DNA of 42,690 nucleotides from a virus. The first letter of the stretch is position 1; each line of letters begins with the position of its first letter. Under the pieces are notes generated by a model. The model saw only the letters and a list, made by a program, of their open reading frames with translations. It was not told the DNA's origin and did no database searches. The stretch is from positions 1 through 42,690 of the IMG/VR virus record IMGVR_UViG_3300042470_001401; one strand, 5' to 3'. A program made the position numbers and the translations under genes. Below, one piece after another: positions 7,096 through 16,456 of the stretch.

Positions 7096-7283
7096 GGCGT
7101 GCGCCGCTCGAGGCCGACGAAGACGCCGACGAGCGAGATCTCGCCCGTCTCCGGGTCCTCGAACTCGCGTGCCTCGTAGACCGCATCGCGCGCGCCCGAT
7201 GCGATGCGCACGCGGTCGCCTGCCTGGGTAACCTCGGCCGTGGTGCCGCCGTGGTCGCCGCCCGTGAGAGTGATGGTGATCAT
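7092..7283 (-). CDS. Small beta-rich protein, 63 aa, unknown
   Basis: ATG 7283 overlaps the stop of the fibre-like protein and its stop overlaps the holin-like gene. The sequence alternates short strands (MITITLTGGDH, RVRIASGA, SLVGVFVGLE), suggesting a small beta barrel or fibre cap. No family is recognised. Confidence 0.65.
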   Translation of the reverse strand: MITITLTGGDHGGTTAEVTQAGDRVRIASGARDAVYEAREFEDPETGEISLVGVFVGLERRTP

Positions 7284-8722
7284 TCCAGGTAACCCTCGAT
7301 GACCGCGACGCCACGGATGATCTCGGATGCCGTCGCGGTTCCCACCGGCATCTTGAGCGCCAGGTGGAACACCTGACCCGACTCGACCACGAAGGGCGTA
7401 TCCGTCTGCCACTGCACGGGCGCGACGTTCGCGCCGATCGCCGCGCCGACGGGGATCGACTGCGACCCGATCGGCTTGCGGAAGCTGTTCGCGGCGAGCG
7501 TGACGGCCGCGGCGCGACCGAGGAACCACTGCAGCAACGTGGGCGTCGTCGCGCTTGCGGCGCCCATGACCCACGTGTCGATCTTCACGCCCGTCACGCA
7601 CAGGGTCATGCCCGTAGGCACCGTGAAGGCGAAGAGAGCGTAGTCGGTCTCCGCGCCGGCCACGGCAGCGAACTGCCACTGGCCGCCAAGCGTCGTGTAG
7701 CCGGCCGCGGTGTTCGAGAGCGTTGCGCTCGCAGGCGCGGCGCTGTTCGCGTGGTTTGCGAGCTGCGCACCGCTCGTGGGATTGAGCAGCGTCGAGCGCC
7801 CCGCGCGCGCGAGGGCGTGCTGGAAGAGACGGCCCTCGTCGATGTCCTGCTGCATCACCGCCACCTCTGAGTAGAAGAGACGGTTTGCAGTCGCAGGAGC
7901 CGTCACGTTCAAGACGCGCAGCAGCAAGGGAAGTGCGCGCTGCGAGGTGTGCCGGATCTGCGTCTGCGTGTACGAGAGCGTGGCGTCGAGCACGGGCCCG
8001 GTCGCTGTCGACCCGTTGCTGTCCCACATCACGACGCGGAAGGCGTCGTCCTGCCAGTAGAGATCGAGGTCGTACCAGTACGTCGGCTTGACGTTGGCCG
8101 GGCCCGCACCCATCGAGACGCCGGTCGAGAGCGTCGCCGTGTCCGCGCTGCTCGTCACGTAGACGAGCTCGAGCGCGCCCGACGTGGTGACGCGCAGGCA
8201 CACGCCATCGACCAGCTGCTCGGTCGTTCCGCTCGCGGTGGCGAAGCCGACCTGCATCACCGATCCGGCGGCGTTCCAGTCGAATCGCGTCCGAATGCTG
8301 TGCCGCAGCACTCCCTCGCGCGGCTTCACGAACCGCGCGACCGACGTGTGCGCGGCCACCGTGGTTGCCGTGGTCGTGTTGTTCGCGTTCAGCGTGACGA
8401 CGCCAGGCGAGGCCTGCGTGATCGTCATCGTGGTCGTGGTCTGTGTCCACTGCTGGGTATTCACGGCCGCGCCGTCGACCGGATCCCAGAAGAGAAGCCC
8501 GTTGACCCGCGAGAGCGCGAGTCCGCCGAGGCTGCCCACTCGCAGCGGGCGCACGACGTCTTCCTGATAGCCGGCGAGCGGCATGCCGCGCTTGGTTGCG
8601 ACGAGGTCGCCGCTCTCGACGACGCACGGCTCGCCATCGGTGCCGACGATCACTGCGTGCAGGCCACCAGCGGTGCCCTCGAGCGCCGTGCCACCGTTGC
8701 TGAATCCGACCTCAATCGACAT
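7280..8722 (-). CDS. Tail fibre/receptor-binding-like structural protein, 480 aa
   Basis: A Thr/Ala/Val-rich beta-strand protein. The first ~90 residues look like an attachment domain, a jelly-roll-like middle covers about residues 95-260 (with WTQTTTTMTIT and TYWYDLDLYWQDDAFRVVMW), and another beta domain covers about 290-480. No enzyme motif is seen. The position after the collagen-like fibre and before the lysis genes suits a distal fibre or receptor-binding subunit. Confidence 0.65.
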   Translation of the reverse strand: MSIEVGFSNGGTALEGTAGGLHAVIVGTDGEPCVVESGDLVATKRGMPLAGYQEDVVRPLRVGSLGGLALSRVNGLLFWDPVDGAAVNTQQWTQTTTTMTITQASPGVVTLNANNTTTATTVAAHTSVARFVKPREGVLRHSIRTRFDWNAAGSVMQVGFATASGTTEQLVDGVCLRVTTSGALELVYVTSSADTATLSTGVSMGAGPANVKPTYWYDLDLYWQDDAFRVVMWDSNGSTATGPVLDATLSYTQTQIRHTSQRALPLLLRVLNVTAPATANRLFYSEVAVMQQDIDEGRLFQHALARAGRSTLLNPTSGAQLANHANSAAPASATLSNTAAGYTTLGGQWQFAAVAGAETDYALFAFTVPTGMTLCVTGVKIDTWVMGAASATTPTLLQWFLGRAAAVTLAANSFRKPIGSQSIPVGAAIGANVAPVQWQTDTPFVVESGQVFHLALKMPVGTATASEIIRGVAVIEGYLE

Positions 8723-8731
8723 GACGACTCC

Positions 8732-9460
8732 TCAGGTGAGCTGGATCCAATCGACGTAGAAGAAGCCGCTCGCGACTCCACGCCGACACGCGACGCGAAG
8801 ATTGAAGCCAACGCCGGCCGTGACCGGGCCGACGCGCACTTCGAGCTCCTCGACGAAAGCCTCGTCCGCGCTGTGGCTCGCAGTCGCCACGGCAGGCACG
8901 GACGCGATGATGCGCGATGCTGTGGTGACGGTCGGGCTCGAGACGGTCACCGTCGCATCGCGACGACGAGTGCCGAAGTCCACGGTCTCGCGCCCGCGAA
9001 TGGGCGGGTTGGTCCATGCGATGTCGTAGTCAGTGCCACTCGCCTTGACCGGCAGCTGACCAGTAGTACCGCCAGCAGGCACGCCGGGCCCTGCCGGGCC
9101 GGTTGCACCAGTGGGACCTGCCGGTCCCGTTGCACCGGTCGGACCAGCGGGCCCTGTCGCGCCCGCGGGCCCGGTGTCTCCCGTGTCGCCCTTCGGGCCC
9201 GCAGGCCCCGTCGCCCCGGTTGCGCCGGTCGCGCCCGTCGGCCCAGGGTCGCCCTGCGGTCCAGCGGGGCCGGTGGCGCCCGCGGGTCCCTGCGGGCCAG
9301 TCGCGCCCGTGGCTCCGGTCGGCCCGGCCGGCCCCTGCGGACCGGCGCCTCCGAGCGCGAACGCGATCGACGCCGACGCCTGCGTGACGCGCACGGTGCC
9401 GAGCGACCCGCTCGTGAGCGTGACCGTCAGCGGCGAGATCGGCGTGAGCGTGATCCGCAT
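8732..9460 (-). CDS. Collagen-like tail fibre protein
   Basis: 242 residues. The N-terminal ~35 residues ([19 protein letters not shown]) form a short beta attachment segment. An uninterrupted Gly-X-Y region follows from about 36 to 128 ([17 protein letters not shown] and so on), which would form a trimeric collagen-like stalk. The C-terminal ~110 residues form a beta-rich head ([15 protein letters not shown]). Collagen-like stalks are common in phage fibres. The repeat DNA could change length by recombination. Confidence 0.85.
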   Translation of the reverse strand: MRITLTPISPLTVTLTSGSLGTVRVTQASASIAFALGGAGPQGPAGPTGATGATGPQGPAGATGPAGPQGDPGPTGATGATGATGPAGPKGDTGDTGPAGATGPAGPTGATGPAGPTGATGPAGPGVPAGGTTGQLPVKASGTDYDIAWTNPPIRGRETVDFGTRRRDATVTVSSPTVTTASRIIASVPAVATASHSADEAFVEELEVRVGPVTAGVGFNLRVACRRGVASGFFYVDWIQLT

Positions 9461-9463
9461 CGC

Positions 9464-9796
9464 TCAGCTCGTCGTCTGGCGCTCGATCACGCGGATCTCT
9501 ACGTTCTCGGTGTAGTCGACGCGCGCCCCGGGGGACACGATGCGCAGGTCGAAGAACACGCTCGTGCCTGGCGCCCATGCGGCCGTCGTCGCCGCAGGGA
9601 TCTCGAGGGTGAACTCTCCCGGATCGGTGCCCTGATCGGCGACAGTGATCGTAGCGGTGCCCACGCTTGTGCCGTAGGTGTCGCGGCACGTCGACGTCAG
9701 CGTGTAGCCGGTGACGTTGACCGGCACGTCGCTGTCGTCGGAGACGAGCCCGGCGTAGACGAACGTCGCGCCCTGCTTGTGGTTGAGCCGGAGCAT
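9464..9796 (-). CDS. Fibre-associated or baseplate accessory protein, 110 aa
   Basis: ATG 9796 overlaps the stop of the 68-residue gene. The protein begins [18 protein letters not shown] and has an Ig-like pattern of strands ([52 protein letters not shown]). Similar BppU-like N-terminal modules occur in fibre or baseplate upper proteins, so a structural connector is plausible, though not shown. Confidence 0.6.
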   Translation of the reverse strand: MLRLNHKQGATFVYAGLVSDDSDVPVNVTGYTLTSTCRDTYGTSVGTATITVADQGTDPGEFTLEIPAATTAAWAPGTSVFFDLRIVSPGARVDYTENVEIRVIERQTTS

Positions 9797-10002
9797 CAGA
9801 CGTCCTCGGTCTCCGTCCACGTGACCGAGACGATCACGTCGGCATCCTCGAGCGACGCCGACACGGAGGTCGGCACGGCGGCCTTGCCGGGGAGCACCTC
9901 GACGAGCACCGACGCGCCCCTCACGTCCTGCCCCGCAGCCTTGAGCATCGCGACGAGGTCGCGCTTCTTCACGTCGGCGGTCTTGCGGATCTTGATGGCC
10001 AT
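9796..10002 (-). CDS. Small protein, 68 aa, unknown
   Basis: Starts MAIKIRKTADVKKRDLVAML with a basic helix, then two strands (GASVLVEVLPG and ADVIVSVTWTETEDV). The ATG lies 3 bases after the preceding stop, and the stop overlaps the next start. It sits within the fibre block; no family is recognised. Confidence 0.6.
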   Translation of the reverse strand: MAIKIRKTADVKKRDLVAMLKAAGQDVRGASVLVEVLPGKAAVPTSVSASLEDADVIVSVTWTETEDV

Positions 10003-10005
10003 CGG

Positions 10006-10452
10006 TCAGTCCTCCTCGTGCGCAGGCTCGCTCCACGCGCCCACCGGAGCGGCGAGCGTCACGGGCTGCGCGATCGCGAGCTCGCCGCGAAGGGCGGCGT
10101 CCACGAGCCGCAGCGCCTGCCGAGCCTCGGCGCGGTCCTCGTGCGAGATGGGGCCGTCGGCGGCGAGCCGGTGCAGCGCGAGGCGCGTCGTGTCCATCAC
10201 GCCGTATCGATCGCGGATGGTGTTTCCTCTCGCCTGCTCGTGCGCCTGGACGCGGGCACGTGCGGCGACGATGGCGGCCTCGACGCGCGCGAGCACGTCC
10301 GGTGCGGCGTCGAGGGCCTCTCGGTCGCGCGCGAGCGCCTCGAGCACGGCCTCGCGGTGGTCCTCCGTGAGCGCTCCGACCACGCGCTCGAGGAGCGGGC
10401 CCGCGGCGCGCGCGGCAGCGGCGAGGATCTCGATGACGGTGGGGTCGATCAC
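10006..10452 (-). CDS. Helical protein, 148 aa, unknown
   Basis: GTG 10452 overlaps the upstream stop. The product is nearly all helix, Ala/Arg/Glu-rich (IEILAAAARAAGPLLERVVG, REAVLEALARDREALD, VEAAIVAARARVQAHEQARG). It follows two membrane-associated genes and could be a lysis accessory or a structural linker; there is no decisive motif. Confidence 0.6.
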   Translation of the reverse strand: MIDPTVIEILAAAARAAGPLLERVVGALTEDHREAVLEALARDREALDAAPDVLARVEAAIVAARARVQAHEQARGNTIRDRYGVMDTTRLALHRLAADGPISHEDRAEARQALRLVDAALRGELAIAQPVTLAAPVGAWSEPAHEED

Positions 10453-11324
10453 GACGCCACCCCGCCCACGAGCGCGCGCACGATCGCGACGGCCACGGGA
10501 GGCAGCGGCGGCAGCGTCACGCCGAGCGAGAGGCTCGCGAGCGTCTCCCGCACCGACTCGTACACGCGCGCCATCGCCTGGAGCGCGAGATCGAGCGCCT
10601 CGCCGATCTGGCCCTCGTCGGCCCGCGCCGCGACCTCGATCACGTCGACGTAGGCGCGCACGCCCGCGATCGCCGCCTCGGCCGCCGTCGCAGCGGTGCG
10701 GCAGTCGCCCCCGGTGCGCTCGACGCACGCGGCGTCCGTGCACCGCGCGAGCGCCGTCTCGCACGTCAGCGCGACCGCGTCGCCCGCGGTCACGACCGAC
10801 ACGCGCGCGATGGTCGCGATCGTCGAGTGCGTGCGGAGCGCGGAGGCGCCGCAGCCGGTGAGAAGCGCGGCGCCGAGAACCAGAGCGATCGAGATCGCGA
10901 GCGAGCAACCGAGTGCGACGTGTCCATCGGTGACCGAACTGCCCACGCGCACGACCGCACCGGGCACTACGAGGAAGCGCGGCGTCTGCGGCGCAGCGGC
11001 GTCGCGGTAGCCTCGCTCGACGCGGGCAGCGGTCGAGGGCATCGTCACGCGGCGCGGGCGCGTCGGCGGGCCGTCGCTCGTCGGCGGCTGCGTGTCGTCG
11101 CTGTCGTCGTCGGGCGCGCTCGGGCCGCCGCTCGGCGGGGCAGCGGGCGGCGGAGGCGGAGGGGGCGCCGCGATGATGCTGCGGAGGACGCCCACGGCGA
11201 GCGTGAGCGCCGCGCCGATCGGCGCGTGGTAGTCCGCGGGGGCGTAGATGAGGGCGAGCACGGCGATCGCGCCGAGGCCCAGCACGAGCGCGGTCTGCGG
11301 CCAGTCCAGTCGGGGGAGCTTCAT
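10449..11324 (-). CDS. Membrane protein: two-span N-terminus, Pro-rich linker, lipobox-like third segment
   Basis: 291 residues. Two hydrophobic segments lie at about 10-28 (TALVLGLGAIAVLALIYA) and 33-53, as in class II holins. A Pro run and acidic linker cover 54-90. A third hydrophobic stretch with an LLTGC lipobox-like motif lies at 136-158, and a helical, Cys-containing C-terminal domain follows. It looks like a holin joined to a lipoprotein or spanin-like part. An in-frame ATG at residue 95 could give a separate shorter product. Possible lysis protein, though it is far from the endolysin. Confidence 0.6.
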   Translation of the reverse strand: MKLPRLDWPQTALVLGLGAIAVLALIYAPADYHAPIGAALTLAVGVLRSIIAAPPPPPPPAAPPSGGPSAPDDDSDDTQPPTSDGPPTRPRRVTMPSTAARVERGYRDAAAPQTPRFLVVPGAVVRVGSSVTDGHVALGCSLAISIALVLGAALLTGCGASALRTHSTIATIARVSVVTAGDAVALTCETALARCTDAACVERTGGDCRTAATAAEAAIAGVRAYVDVIEVAARADEGQIGEALDLALQAMARVYESVRETLASLSLGVTLPPLPPVAVAIVRALVGGVAS

Positions 11325-11623
11325 CGTCGACCCTCCATGTCCTCGAGACGATCGATGCGCTGCGTGAGCGCCTCGATCCGCTCCATGCGCGCGCCGAGTG
11401 ACCACGCGGCACCGGCGACCGTCGCCACGACGCCGAGCGAGCCGACGATCACGGCGACGACGACGCCCCACACGAGCGAGCGCATCGCGCGGAGGGCGCG
11501 ACCGTGGGCGCCCGTGATGCGCACGAGCTCGCGCACGATGGTGGGTACCTCGTGCGGCTCCGGCGTGCGCGGGATCCTCGAGATGTCGTCGTCGAGGTCC
11601 AGGCCTGCGAGATCGGCGCTCAC
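11321..11623 (-). CDS. Membrane-anchored coiled-coil protein, 100 aa
   Basis: GTG 11623 overlaps the preceding stop; the stop overlaps the next ATG. Order: an acidic N-terminus, a transmembrane segment SLVWGVVVAVIVGSLGVVAT (about 49-68), then a heptad stretch ARMERIEALTQRIDRLEDME. The topology (one span plus coiled coil) is like hemolysin XhlA-type holin partners or i-spanins. Likely part of a membrane/lysis group with the gene it overlaps. Confidence 0.6.
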   Translation of the reverse strand: MSADLAGLDLDDDISRIPRTPEPHEVPTIVRELVRITGAHGRALRAMRSLVWGVVVAVIVGSLGVVATVAGAAWSLGARMERIEALTQRIDRLEDMEGRR

Positions 11624-12018
11624 ACGCCGGCCCCTTCTGCGGGCGCGAAGCGGAGGCACCCGGTGGCGGCCGTCCCGCGGTGACTCATGTGCGTCCAGCT
11701 CGGATCGAGCCGGATGCGTCGCGTCGTCCCGGCGACGAGGTACAGGTGCGGGACGTTCACGTCGGCCGTCAGCGTGGCGGTGGCGAGCGCGCTCCGGTCT
11801 CCGAGCACGCATGCTGCGTTGGAGTCGCCGAAGCGGATGCCGATGTCGACCGCCGCGCCGCTGCCCGCGCACGAAGTGAACTCGACGAACCTCCCGATGC
11901 AGTCGGCGGGGATCCCGAGCAGCTCCGCGGACGTGCTGATCGAGTCGCGCGCGTGCGGCGTGCCGAGCGTGTAGTCTGCGCTCGCGCGCTGTGACTTCGT
12001 GGCGGTGGGAGCGCTCAT
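11620..12018 (-). CDS. Small beta-rich virion-associated protein, 132 aa
   Basis: ATG 12018. The sequence is a run of short strands typical of a jelly-roll or decoration-type fold (GRFVEFTSCAGSGAAVDIGIRFG, ATATLTADVNVPHLYLVAG, TRRIRLDPSWTHMSHRG). No family is recognised. The 53 bp between its start and the upstream gene contain no clear signal. Confidence 0.55.
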   Translation of the reverse strand: MSAPTATKSQRASADYTLGTPHARDSISTSAELLGIPADCIGRFVEFTSCAGSGAAVDIGIRFGDSNAACVLGDRSALATATLTADVNVPHLYLVAGTTRRIRLDPSWTHMSHRGTAATGCLRFAPAEGAGV

Positions 12019-12071
12019 GCGCCGATCGTCACGGCGAGGACGATCGGCGGCAATGTGACGCGACCGTCAGG

Positions 12072-13145
12072 TCACTCAAGCACGGCCCAGCCGGACACGT
12101 AGACGGTCGCGAAGCTGTTTGACCGGACCTCGAACCGGAGAGTGTCGTACGACGACGCGACTCCGTAGCTCGTAGTCGGGTCCTCGGCGGTGACGGTGAA
12201 CGTCAGTGGACCGAGCCACGCATAGCTCGTGTTCGTGATCGGCTGCCACGCGCTCGCGCCACCGCTGCCCGTCACTACGCGCCAGTCGCCAGACGGAGTG
12301 CCGGACCCACCGCCGTAGTAGGCGTAGATGTAGGCCGTGAGCGTGGTTGTGGTGTCGCTCGGCCTGTCCTTGCCGCCGAGGATCCGGTAGTCGAACCCGG
12401 ACTCGAGCAGCGAGATCGCGGTCGCGCTCGTGGACTGCATCTCTGGCCCCCATCGGCCGATGTGCCCGCTCTTGGTTCGCGGGCGCGTGCCGCTGAGCTG
12501 CGTGAGCCCAATCGTGAGATCGAAGAGACCCTTGATCGACTGGTAGTCGACGCCGCCCTGAATCGGTCGACGTGGAAAGAACCCGTCGAGACCGATCGCC
12601 AGATCGGTCGAGTCCTGCGTGAGCGCCGCGCGAGGCAGCTCCCACACCGCACACGACACGAGGTCGACGTAGCCCGCCGTGCAGACGACCTCGCACGTGA
12701 TCTCCTGGTCGCTCACTGAGCGAGCGAGCTCAGCCTCGACGCCCGCGCCCTCGACGACGACGATCGGCGCCATGCGCGTGCCGTACGCGGGCGCCTCGAC
12801 GGTGTAGGGCGGAGAGACCGCGCTCGGGATCTCGAGTGGCTGGATCGTGACGGTTCCGGGAAAGCCCGTGTGCCCACGGAACTCGAACACCCACACGCGC
12901 GCGATCGCTCGGCCCTGCGGGCGCGTCATGTACCGGAGCGTGGCACTCGTCACTCCAAAGAACCCTGCCGCGTCGAACCGAATCATGGTCTTGTGCTGCG
13001 GCACGAGCACAGTGCCGCGCCCTGCGACCCAATGCGCGAGGCGCGCCATGTCGCTCCACGTCTGTGCGCGCACGGGCGCGCCTGTTGCGATGTCGGAGAT
13101 CACGACATGCGGTCTGTCGAGGTCGACTCGGCCGTCTTGCGTCAT
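12072..13145 (-). CDS. Tail-tip associated protein, 357 aa
   Basis: ATG 13145 overlaps the upstream stop. Early VVISDIATGAPVRAQTWSDM and a later beta-rich body, with Tyr/Thr-rich strands near the C-terminus (LTAYIYAYYGGGSG, LTFTVTAEDPTTSYG), indicate a structural protein. The gene follows the large tail hub, so it is probably a tail-tip or fibre-base subunit. No enzymatic motif is visible. Confidence 0.6.
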   Translation of the reverse strand: MTQDGRVDLDRPHVVISDIATGAPVRAQTWSDMARLAHWVAGRGTVLVPQHKTMIRFDAAGFFGVTSATLRYMTRPQGRAIARVWVFEFRGHTGFPGTVTIQPLEIPSAVSPPYTVEAPAYGTRMAPIVVVEGAGVEAELARSVSDQEITCEVVCTAGYVDLVSCAVWELPRAALTQDSTDLAIGLDGFFPRRPIQGGVDYQSIKGLFDLTIGLTQLSGTRPRTKSGHIGRWGPEMQSTSATAISLLESGFDYRILGGKDRPSDTTTTLTAYIYAYYGGGSGTPSGDWRVVTGSGGASAWQPITNTSYAWLGPLTFTVTAEDPTTSYGVASSYDTLRFEVRSNSFATVYVSGWAVLE

Positions 13146-13810
13146 GGGAGCACCAGGTATTCGGAGATGTGAGCGCCGTAGAGCGTGTCGGTGCTGGTGC
13201 CTTTGGCCAGGATCTTCACGCACACGGCAGTCGTGTAGACGTAGGCCTCTTCGCCGCCGATTCCGTCGAGCGTGCGGATCGCGAGACGCGCGCGGTCGAT
13301 GAGGCCGCGCGATGGGGTGATGAGTCCGCCTGTGGGAGCCGGCGCAAGCCAGGCCGGGCCGGCCGCGGACACGAACAGCATGGTGTCGTCAGGCGGCATG
13401 TACGCAAACAGGCCAGCATCCGGCGCAGACGTCTCGTCGGGCAGACAGAGCTTGGCCAGCCATGTCCAGTTCACGGCAGTCGCGTTGATGTTCACCCGCA
13501 CCCGATACGGGATCCGCTCACCCTTGTAGGCGATCACCGAGAGATCGAAAGGTCCATATACCTGCACCGTCCACCACTCGCCCGTGCCTGCGCTTGGCAC
13601 GTTGGCGGTGATTCCGGCGTTCGTGCCCAAGATGAGGCCGCTGTTCGACGGCATGTCGTTGACCCACACCTTCGAATGCGCCTGGTCGGCGAGGTGTAGG
13701 AGGTTGTTCGCCAGTCCGTCGCGCGAGACCATCGGCTCGACGGGCTGCGTGTAGTCCAGGCCCGCGGCCGTGAAGAAGCGGCGTCCGCCGCGTGGACTCG
13801 TGTAGCTCAT
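13142..13810 (-). CDS. Tail-tip associated protein, 222 aa
   Basis: ATG 13810 overlaps the stop of the 882-residue hub protein; an in-frame ATG at 13822 is an alternative. Motifs such as GEWWTVQVYGPFDLSVIAYK and IPYRVRVNINATAVNWTWLA show a beta sandwich. The gene pairs with 12072-13145 by stop-start overlap, so the products may form one tip substructure (inference). Confidence 0.6.
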   Translation of the reverse strand: MSYTSPRGGRRFFTAAGLDYTQPVEPMVSRDGLANNLLHLADQAHSKVWVNDMPSNSGLILGTNAGITANVPSAGTGEWWTVQVYGPFDLSVIAYKGERIPYRVRVNINATAVNWTWLAKLCLPDETSAPDAGLFAYMPPDDTMLFVSAAGPAWLAPAPTGGLITPSRGLIDRARLAIRTLDGIGGEEAYVYTTAVCVKILAKGTSTDTLYGAHISEYLVLP

Positions 13811-16455
13811 GCAAACACCCATCCGGGCACGTCGGCCACGTCCGCGAACTCCAAGCGATGCCCCGAGTCGGCCACGTGCGCGTACCTCGCGAAGCTCTGA
13901 CCTCGGTTGTAGCTGAGGGAGTCCCGCGCACGCAGGAACCACTCGTTCGTGCTCGGCGTCCACGTCGTTGCGAAGTTCACTACGACCGTGTCCGCATCCG
14001 TGATCGACGTGACCGTGCCGAGCACCTCGACGGTGCTCGTCGTGTCCGCGCGAGTGACGCGCACGAGGTCGCCGACGCGCAGGTGGGTCGCGATGTTCGC
14101 GCCACCGTCGGGCGCGTAGAGGTAGCCGGCGAGCGTGAGGTTGATCGTCCAAGTGTTGCCGCTGACGTTGGTCTGCGAGGCGATCAGGATGCCCAGGTTG
14201 TAGGCGACGAACGTCTCGGTGTGCATGACCACGCCGAGCGTCACCCGGCCCGACGAGAGCTCGAGCGCGTGCGAGATGATCATCCCGGGCCGGCTCGCGA
14301 TCTGCGAGTAGCCGTCGGCGGGATCGGGGAGCAGCGCCGACGACATCGACACCGAGTCACCGATGCGCGCGTCCATGAAGCGCGCGTCGAGCGTCACGAC
14401 GCACACGACGACGGGCGAGCCGAAGAAGCCGAAGGCGGCCATGGCTGTGCGGCGCAGCGCGTCGCGATCGATCGTGTTCCAGTCGTCGCCCGGAGCGTAG
14501 AAGCCGGTCGACGTAGACCGCTGCGCGATCTCGAGCGTGATCGGCGTGCGCGTCGCGCTCGTCGTCTGCACATCGCGGTACGTGATCGTGCGCTTCTCCC
14601 ATTCGCCCGTGCGCGGGTCGTAGCCCATGAGGTAGCGGACCTGCGCCAGCGTGCCGAACGGCGCGCGCTCGAGGGCCGCGTCCTTCTCGCCCGTGATCGT
14701 CCACGTGACCGGATCGGTGGCGAGCGGCGGGCGCAGACGGTCCCACTCGATCGAGCCGGTGAGCCCGAGTCGCTGGTACGCGCCGATCGCGAGCAGCTCG
14801 GGCACCACGAAGTCGCCGAGCGTGCTCTCGCCGTCGAACGCGAAGAAGCCGCGCCCGTGAGCGAGCGGCTCCGCGATCACGGCGGCGTCGACGTCGGTCG
14901 TCGGGATGATGTCGTTGCCGTCGATCAGCGGCATCGCGCCCGCGTTGCACGTGTCGGGCGAGTCGAGGATGAGCGCGGTGAGCAGATCGACGACGGAGCC
15001 AGTCGCGATGCTGCGGCCGAGCTCGAAGCTCGTCCGGATGTTGTAGGGCCGGATGTTGCGGTCGGAGAGGAGGTAGACGTTCCGGCCGCTCACCGAGTAG
15101 ATGCGGAGGGGCCGCGGGTCCTCTCCCCACTCGTCACCCTGCGGCACGAGCACCGACGACGTCGTCGGTGCGACGAGGCCGCCGAGGGGGAGCAGGTTCT
15201 CAAGGCTCTCGAAGCCGGTATCCGATGGCACGTGGTACGGAATCCACGCCGCGAACTTGCCAATCGTCCCGCGAGGCACGGGCGCGGGGATCGTGAAGAA
15301 GTAGCGCGTGGTGACGGGCGGCGACCACGACCGATCGCCCATCCGCGTCTCGCGCTCGCCGTCGTCTCGGTACCAGTCGAAGGGGCTTGTCTCGCCCGCG
15401 AGCGACGAGCGGCGCTCGAGGACGTTGATGTAGCCGTCTGCGATGAACACGCCGATGTTCACGGGCGAGCTCGTCGCCGTGACGTAGACGATGTCGATGG
15501 AGTCGCGACGTGCGTAGGCCTGGAGGATCGCGCCCGTCCCGAGCGAGATCGACGCGCTCGAGAGCGCCTGCGTGAGCCCCGCGTTCACCGTGGTGACAAA
15601 GTCCTCCTGTGTCTCGTAGAAGCCATCGATCTTGAAGATTCCGCGCTTCTCTTCCGCCCCAGTCGGATACTGGATCACCGTGATCTTGAACGGCGCGCTG
15701 TTCGTGTACTTGATGCCGCGCGGCCCGATGGCACTGCCGAGATCGCCGCCGATCGGCTGCGCGAGCAGGCGCGTCAGCGGGTCGAGCTGGAACGAGACGA
15801 CTCCCGCCGACCACGAGGCCTCCGTGGCCACGATGCCCTTCCATCGGAGCGTTCCATCGCCCTGCGGATCGTCGCCGTCGCCGTAGAGGTAGAGGTACGC
15901 GCGGCGGCCCTCGATGGCGCGCGGTCGGTCGGTGACCTGCGCGTCTCCCAGGCCCTCGCCGTCGCGCGCGAAGTGCGCCTGCGCGAGCGTCTGCCAGTGG
16001 CCGCGCGTGCACCCGGTGAGGTCGCTCCCCGAGATTGCGGTGTACTCGATCGCCTCGGTGCCGATGTGAACGACGCCGCCGCCACTGTCGAGACCGACCG
16101 TCGAGCGGAGCGCGATCGTCGTGTCGCTCGTGTCGATGTCGCTCGCGAGGAACAGCTTGATGGACGGCGTGCGCGTCAAGTACTGCGTCGGCCGGCCGTG
16201 TCGCGAGCCCGCGATGCGGTCCATGTTCGCGACCTTGATCGTGAGGCTCTGCGCCTCGAGCGTCGCGCGCATGAGGTCGGCCGACGCGCCGATGACGACG
16301 TCGTCGAGCTGCAGCCCGCGCACGCGGATGCGCCCGTCGCTCGTGGTCTTCTCCATGCGCCGGCCGCCCGAGACGAACTCGATCTCGAGGCCCTCGATCA
16401 CGAGGCGCGCGGCGATGCGCCCGCGCCCGGTCGCTGAGATGCGGGAGAGGGTCAT
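13807..16455 (-). CDS. Large tail hub/tip protein, 882 aa
   Basis: ATG 16455, one base-pair from the previous stop, and its own stop overlaps the next ATG. The N-terminal ~230 residues contain repeated strands and a GTEAIEYTAISGSDLTGCTRG segment (about 130-150), typical of phage tail-tip hub proteins, followed by a long mixed middle part and a C-terminal segment with VGDLVRVTRADTTSTVEVLG like an OB or SH3-like fold. Size and position after the tape measure suit the central tail fibre/hub of a siphovirus. Confidence 0.7.
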   Translation of the reverse strand: MTLSRISATGRGRIAARLVIEGLEIEFVSGGRRMEKTTSDGRIRVRGLQLDDVVIGASADLMRATLEAQSLTIKVANMDRIAGSRHGRPTQYLTRTPSIKLFLASDIDTSDTTIALRSTVGLDSGGGVVHIGTEAIEYTAISGSDLTGCTRGHWQTLAQAHFARDGEGLGDAQVTDRPRAIEGRRAYLYLYGDGDDPQGDGTLRWKGIVATEASWSAGVVSFQLDPLTRLLAQPIGGDLGSAIGPRGIKYTNSAPFKITVIQYPTGAEEKRGIFKIDGFYETQEDFVTTVNAGLTQALSSASISLGTGAILQAYARRDSIDIVYVTATSSPVNIGVFIADGYINVLERRSSLAGETSPFDWYRDDGERETRMGDRSWSPPVTTRYFFTIPAPVPRGTIGKFAAWIPYHVPSDTGFESLENLLPLGGLVAPTTSSVLVPQGDEWGEDPRPLRIYSVSGRNVYLLSDRNIRPYNIRTSFELGRSIATGSVVDLLTALILDSPDTCNAGAMPLIDGNDIIPTTDVDAAVIAEPLAHGRGFFAFDGESTLGDFVVPELLAIGAYQRLGLTGSIEWDRLRPPLATDPVTWTITGEKDAALERAPFGTLAQVRYLMGYDPRTGEWEKRTITYRDVQTTSATRTPITLEIAQRSTSTGFYAPGDDWNTIDRDALRRTAMAAFGFFGSPVVVCVVTLDARFMDARIGDSVSMSSALLPDPADGYSQIASRPGMIISHALELSSGRVTLGVVMHTETFVAYNLGILIASQTNVSGNTWTINLTLAGYLYAPDGGANIATHLRVGDLVRVTRADTTSTVEVLGTVTSITDADTVVVNFATTWTPSTNEWFLRARDSLSYNRGQSFARYAHVADSGHRLEFADVADVPGWVFA

Positions 16456-16456
16456 G

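Noticed and set aside
9069-9350. CRISPR-like repeat array
   Set aside because: Repeats are in-frame Gly-X-Y codons of the collagen-like protein, without constant repeats and unique spacers.
13792-16437. 881-codon open frame on the plus strand opposite the tail hub gene
   Set aside because: Antisense shadow, low-complexity Arg/Ala/Val sequence with no start signal, within an operon that runs leftward.
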